DNA of 8,842 nucleotides. It comes from JBHIBA01 sp046758845. GTDB lineage: Bacteria; UBA8248; JACPRG01; G963555815. The stretch lies in NCBI GenBank assembly GCA_046758845.1, contig JBHIBA010000193.1, forward strand, positions 1 to 8,842. Direction: 5' to 3'. Each line of letters opens with the position of its first letter. Position 1 is the stretch's first letter. Below the pieces are notes generated by a model. That model ran no database searches. It worked only from the letters and a program-made list of their open reading frames with translations, and was not told the origin of the DNA. Shown one piece after another: positions 6,678-8,842 of this stretch. The position numbers were made by a program, and so were the translations under genes.

Positions 6678-6692
6678 CGTCGAATCTCCTCC
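6675..6692 (-). promoter_or_regulatory. Strong ribosome binding site facing an ATT start
   Basis: GGAGGAG (6692-6686 on the minus strand), an 8-nt spacer, then ATT GTC AAG AAG, exactly where the signal peptide should begin. ATT is a very rare initiator. A single change from ATG in the decaying binding-protein gene explains it best, though low-level ATT initiation cannot be excluded. Confidence 0.5.
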
Positions 6693-6813
6693 GCTTGGGT
6701 CTGCAAAAAGAGAACGGGAACGGTGGACGCCTCGATGCCCCGTCATCGAACGGGCTCCTCTTTTCGGAGACGCTCCGGGTGGAAACATGCCCCCGCATAA
6801 TTTGCCATGGCCC

Positions 6814-8289
6814 CTACCGTGACAGAAGATGTCGCCACTTCTTTCTCATCTTCTCCTTGAGTTCGGGGCTCCCTTCGGCGACTTCAGGGAACTCGTCCTT
6901 CCACCCCCACGGACGGCAGGCATCGACAATCGCCCGGTTGTTCTGGTAGGGCGGTTCCCTCAGCATGGTATCCAGGGGCGTGCTCCACGTCTTGCGGATG
7001 AAATCGATATCCTCCGGGGGGTCGCAGCGTGTGGACACCGCCCAGATCACGTCAAACAGATTGCTCGGGTCAATGTCATCGTCCACGACGATCGTCCATC
7101 GCCCGGCGTAGTTCCCCGAGTGGCAGCTTGCCGCCAGCATCGCGGCCTGCTTGGAATGGCCGGGGTAGAGCGGTTTGATCGATATCACATTGAACAGCCG
7201 CGAGGCTCCGGCCTCGTGGCACCAGACGCCTTGGACTCCCGGTAGGCCGGCCTTCTCGACCTCGTCCCAGATCATGGCCGCCTTGACGATGCTTCTCCCG
7301 AAGTTGAAATCGTTCGGAGGACGGCACGGATTCGCCATGGTCAGGATCGGCTCGTTGCGGTGATACACGCGCCGGACCTTGATGGTCGGTTCGTCGCTGA
7401 CCGGACTCGCGTAGTACCCCATGAACTCACCGAAGGGACCCTCCGGCAGCTTCTGGTCGCCGTAGATCTCGCCTTCCAGGACGATTTCCGAATAGGCCGG
7501 GATGGGCAGGCCGTGCAGCTCGCTCTTGACGATCTGAAACGGCTCCTGGCGATGTCCGCCGGCGTAGGCGAACTCGTCAGTGGCGTAATCCACCTCCTGG
7601 TTCGCCGCCATGAACAGGAGCGGATCGTGGCCGCACGAGATCGCCACCGGACAGGGTTTGCCCGCGTTGAAGTATTTCTCCCGGATGATCCGACCGTGCT
7701 TGCCGGGTGACATCCAGATGCCCGCTGTGTTCCGGTCGTGGACCATCACGCGATAGGTCGCGGCGTTGACGTAGTCACTGTCGTAATCGCGCATGATCAC
7801 CAGGACGTCGGTGCCGATGTAGCGGCCGCCGTCTTTCTCGTGCAGGAATGGGACGGGAAACTTGTAGAGATCGACCTCGGCGTCGCGGTCGACGTTCTCC
7901 AGGACCGGGCCGTGCTTGGCGATGGCCGGGGGGATCAGCCTGAAGCCGCTGCGCATCCGGTCGCGGTAGGCCTGGACGACATCGATCGGGTTCCGGGGCT
8001 CCGGGAAGCCCATGGCCAGCGCGAGCCGCTTGGTCGAATTGACGGCGCCCGAAAGAACCCGGAATCCCTTGGGGTAGCCCGGAATGTTGTCAAACAAGAG
8101 CGCCGGTGACTTTCCCGCGGGGGCGGCGGCGCAAACCATTTCCGCCAGAGCGCCTATTTCCAAATTCCAGTCCGCCCCGTCGACCCGCTCGAGTTCTCCG
8201 ATCTGCTCGATCCGATCCAGCAGATCCCGCAAATCACCGTGGCGTCCGGAAGGTTTGGACTTCTTCTTGATTTTCAGATTCGTCGCCAT
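6814..8289 (-). CDS. UbiD-family prenylated-FMN-dependent decarboxylase
   Basis: A 491-residue (from the chosen start) UbiD-superfamily (de)carboxylase, of normal length. Numbering from the ATG at 8295, the prFMN-binding segment is NAATYRVMVHDRNTAGIWMS (177-196), with R182 matching the catalytic arginine. The paired glutamates are E285 and E290 in PEGPFGEFMGYY, so the E-R-E triad of Fdc1/UbiD enzymes is intact. PAYSEIVLEGEI (266-277) and the C-terminal domain are also conserved. The start at 8289 is preferred because GGAAGGAGG lies 6 nt upstream of that ATG and abuts the alternative ATG at 8295. UbiD enzymes use prFMN, made by a UbiX partner not present here, to decarboxylate aromatic or alpha,beta-unsaturated acids. 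The gene leads a minus-strand series with the TRAP binding-protein and permease remnants, suggesting it once acted on a carboxylate imported by that transporter. It appears functional; the substrate is unknown. Confidence 0.93.
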   Translation of the reverse strand: MATNLKIKKKSKPSGRHGDLRDLLDRIEQIGELERVDGADWNLEIGALAEMVCAAAPAGKSPALLFDNIPGYPKGFRVLSGAVNSTKRLALAMGFPEPRNPIDVVQAYRDRMRSGFRLIPPAIAKHGPVLENVDRDAEVDLYKFPVPFLHEKDGGRYIGTDVLVIMRDYDSDYVNAATYRVMVHDRNTAGIWMSPGKHGRIIREKYFNAGKPCPVAISCGHDPLLFMAANQEVDYATDEFAYAGGHRQEPFQIVKSELHGLPIPAYSEIVLEGEIYGDQKLPEGPFGEFMGYYASPVSDEPTIKVRRVYHRNEPILTMANPCRPPNDFNFGRSIVKAAMIWDEVEKAGLPGVQGVWCHEAGASRLFNVISIKPLYPGHSKQAAMLAASCHSGNYAGRWTIVVDDDIDPSNLFDVIWAVSTRCDPPEDIDFIRKTWSTPLDTMLREPPYQNNRAIVDACRPWGWKDEFPEVAEGSPELKEKMRKKWRHLLSR

Positions 8290-8295
8290 CACCAT

Positions 8296-8304
8296 CCTCC
8301 TTCC
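8296..8304 (-). promoter_or_regulatory. Ribosome binding site of the UbiD gene
   Basis: GGAAGGAGG on the minus strand, followed by ATG GTG ATG. The GGAGG lies 6 nt from the third codon of that series (ATG at 8287-8289), the normal distance, and directly touches the first ATG (8293-8295). This places the start two codons inside the longest frame. Confidence 0.65.
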
Positions 8305-8749
8305 TGTACCCCGCTAAAACCGGGAATCAGACAACACGGGGGCAGCCAAGACACAAGAAAATCAGGGGGGATCAGGTTCGAATAGCCAATGGGTGCAAAT
8401 GGAGTCATCGGTCGAAAGGTCGTCGAAATGTCGAAACGATGTCAGGACCCACATTCTAACATACAGCATCACGGGCTTCTATATGGATTGGAAAGGACCG
8501 TCGAACTCCATGCCTTCGGAAGGGGATGAAGAAACAACATGTTAAAAATCAATCAATTATCTCTCAACCACCAGCACACATCCCACTTGATGCCCTCCAG
8601 AAAGCGGACAGGGAGTCGAACGAGACCGCGACTTTAAGCCAGTCGACAAACCAGTAAGATACACAGCGAAGCCAAGCCCTGCCTGACGCCAGGGCTGAAC
8701 AGGTTCAGAAGCATATGGGACGTTCCCTCTGGAATAAGAGAAAATCGCA
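8305..8749. other. Gene-free region upstream of the UbiD gene
   Basis: About 445 bp with no credible coding frame on either strand. It includes a relatively AT-rich patch near 8500-8580, unlike the surrounding genes. Three copies of GTCGAAA (8411-8417, 8422-8428, 8430-8436) and a stem-loop (8675-8696) are visible. The UbiD promoter should be here, but I could not pick a convincing pair of boxes. Confidence 0.35.
8675..8696. other. Stem-loop in the UbiD upstream region
   Basis: AGCCCTG (8675-8681) pairs perfectly with CAGGGCT (8690-8696) around an 8-nt loop. No T-tract follows and no gene ends here. The role is unknown. Confidence 0.3.
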
Positions 8750-8841
8750 GGGGGGCCTTTTTGTAACCCGGCCCCCCTGGACCCCCTGGAAAACTTTCTT
8801 TTCGCGAAAGAGTGCGGCCCTGCAGGGCCGCACTCTTTCGC
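8750..8841 (+). repeat. Right copy of the composite hairpin repeat
   Basis: The core (8750-8797) begins with GGGGGGCC (8750-8757) pairing with GGCCCCCC (8770-8777) around a 12-nt loop with a T-run. It continues with TGGACCCCCTGGAAAACTTT, nearly identical to the minus-strand reading of 155-108. Six bases later is a perfect 38-bp palindrome (8804-8841). The element lies in inverted orientation relative to the copy at 67-155. No plus-strand gene ends just upstream of it in the window. Confidence 0.65.
8804..8841. repeat. Perfect 38-bp palindrome
   Basis: A 17-nt arm, GCGAAAGAGTGCGGCCC, is followed by TGCA and the exact reverse complement of the arm, giving a 17-bp stem or a cruciform-capable perfect palindrome. 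It ends one base before the window edge, so more repeat may lie beyond. The hairpin in the left copy has the same total length (38 nt) but a different sequence. Confidence 0.7.
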
Positions 8842-8842
8842 C

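Overview
The window is GC-rich bacterial DNA. It carries enzymes typical of metabolically versatile uncultured soil, sediment or marine bacteria: a molybdenum hydroxylase, a UbiD-type prenylated-FMN decarboxylase and a TAXI-type TRAP transporter. It also carries dispersed hairpin repeats of a kind common in deltaproteobacterial-like and other uncultured lineages. The sequence alone does not fix the phylum.

Layout. (a) 169-2409 (-) encodes a complete xanthine-dehydrogenase-family molybdenum-binding subunit. It is divergent from (b) 2691-3059 (+), a small single-domain cupin, and the gap between them holds a dispersed-repeat element. (c) On the minus strand, a UbiD-family decarboxylase (6814-8289) is followed by a TAXI TRAP substrate-binding protein (5790-6677) and, further on, the last ~155 codons of a TRAP fused permease (3240-3707). 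This looks like a former decarboxylase-plus-uptake operon, because both transporter genes are broken on the sides that face each other. (d) The gap between the breaks (~3.73-5.86 kb) holds an unrelated plus-strand gene (4242-5765) with its own sigma70-type promoter and ribosome binding site.

The main result is the gene at 4242-5765. It resembles the linalool dehydratase/isomerase (LinD) family and reads as one 507-codon frame with a single in-frame TGA at codon 224. Aligned to LinD, Cys215 matches catalytic Cys171 and the TGA matches catalytic Cys180, with the same nine-residue spacing. Right after the TGA is a 7-bp GC-rich stem with a GGUCU apical loop. The loop starts 18 nt after the TGA, the same distance and the same GGU CUG codons as in the E. 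coli fdhF selenocysteine insertion element. The best reading is a previously undescribed selenoprotein of the LinD family. The main alternative is a nonsense mutation in a decaying locus.

The window is bracketed by two inverted copies of a composite repeat (67-155 and 8750-8841). Each has a shared G/C-tract core and a sequence-different 38-nt hairpin. No tRNA, rRNA, CRISPR array or intact transposase gene was seen.
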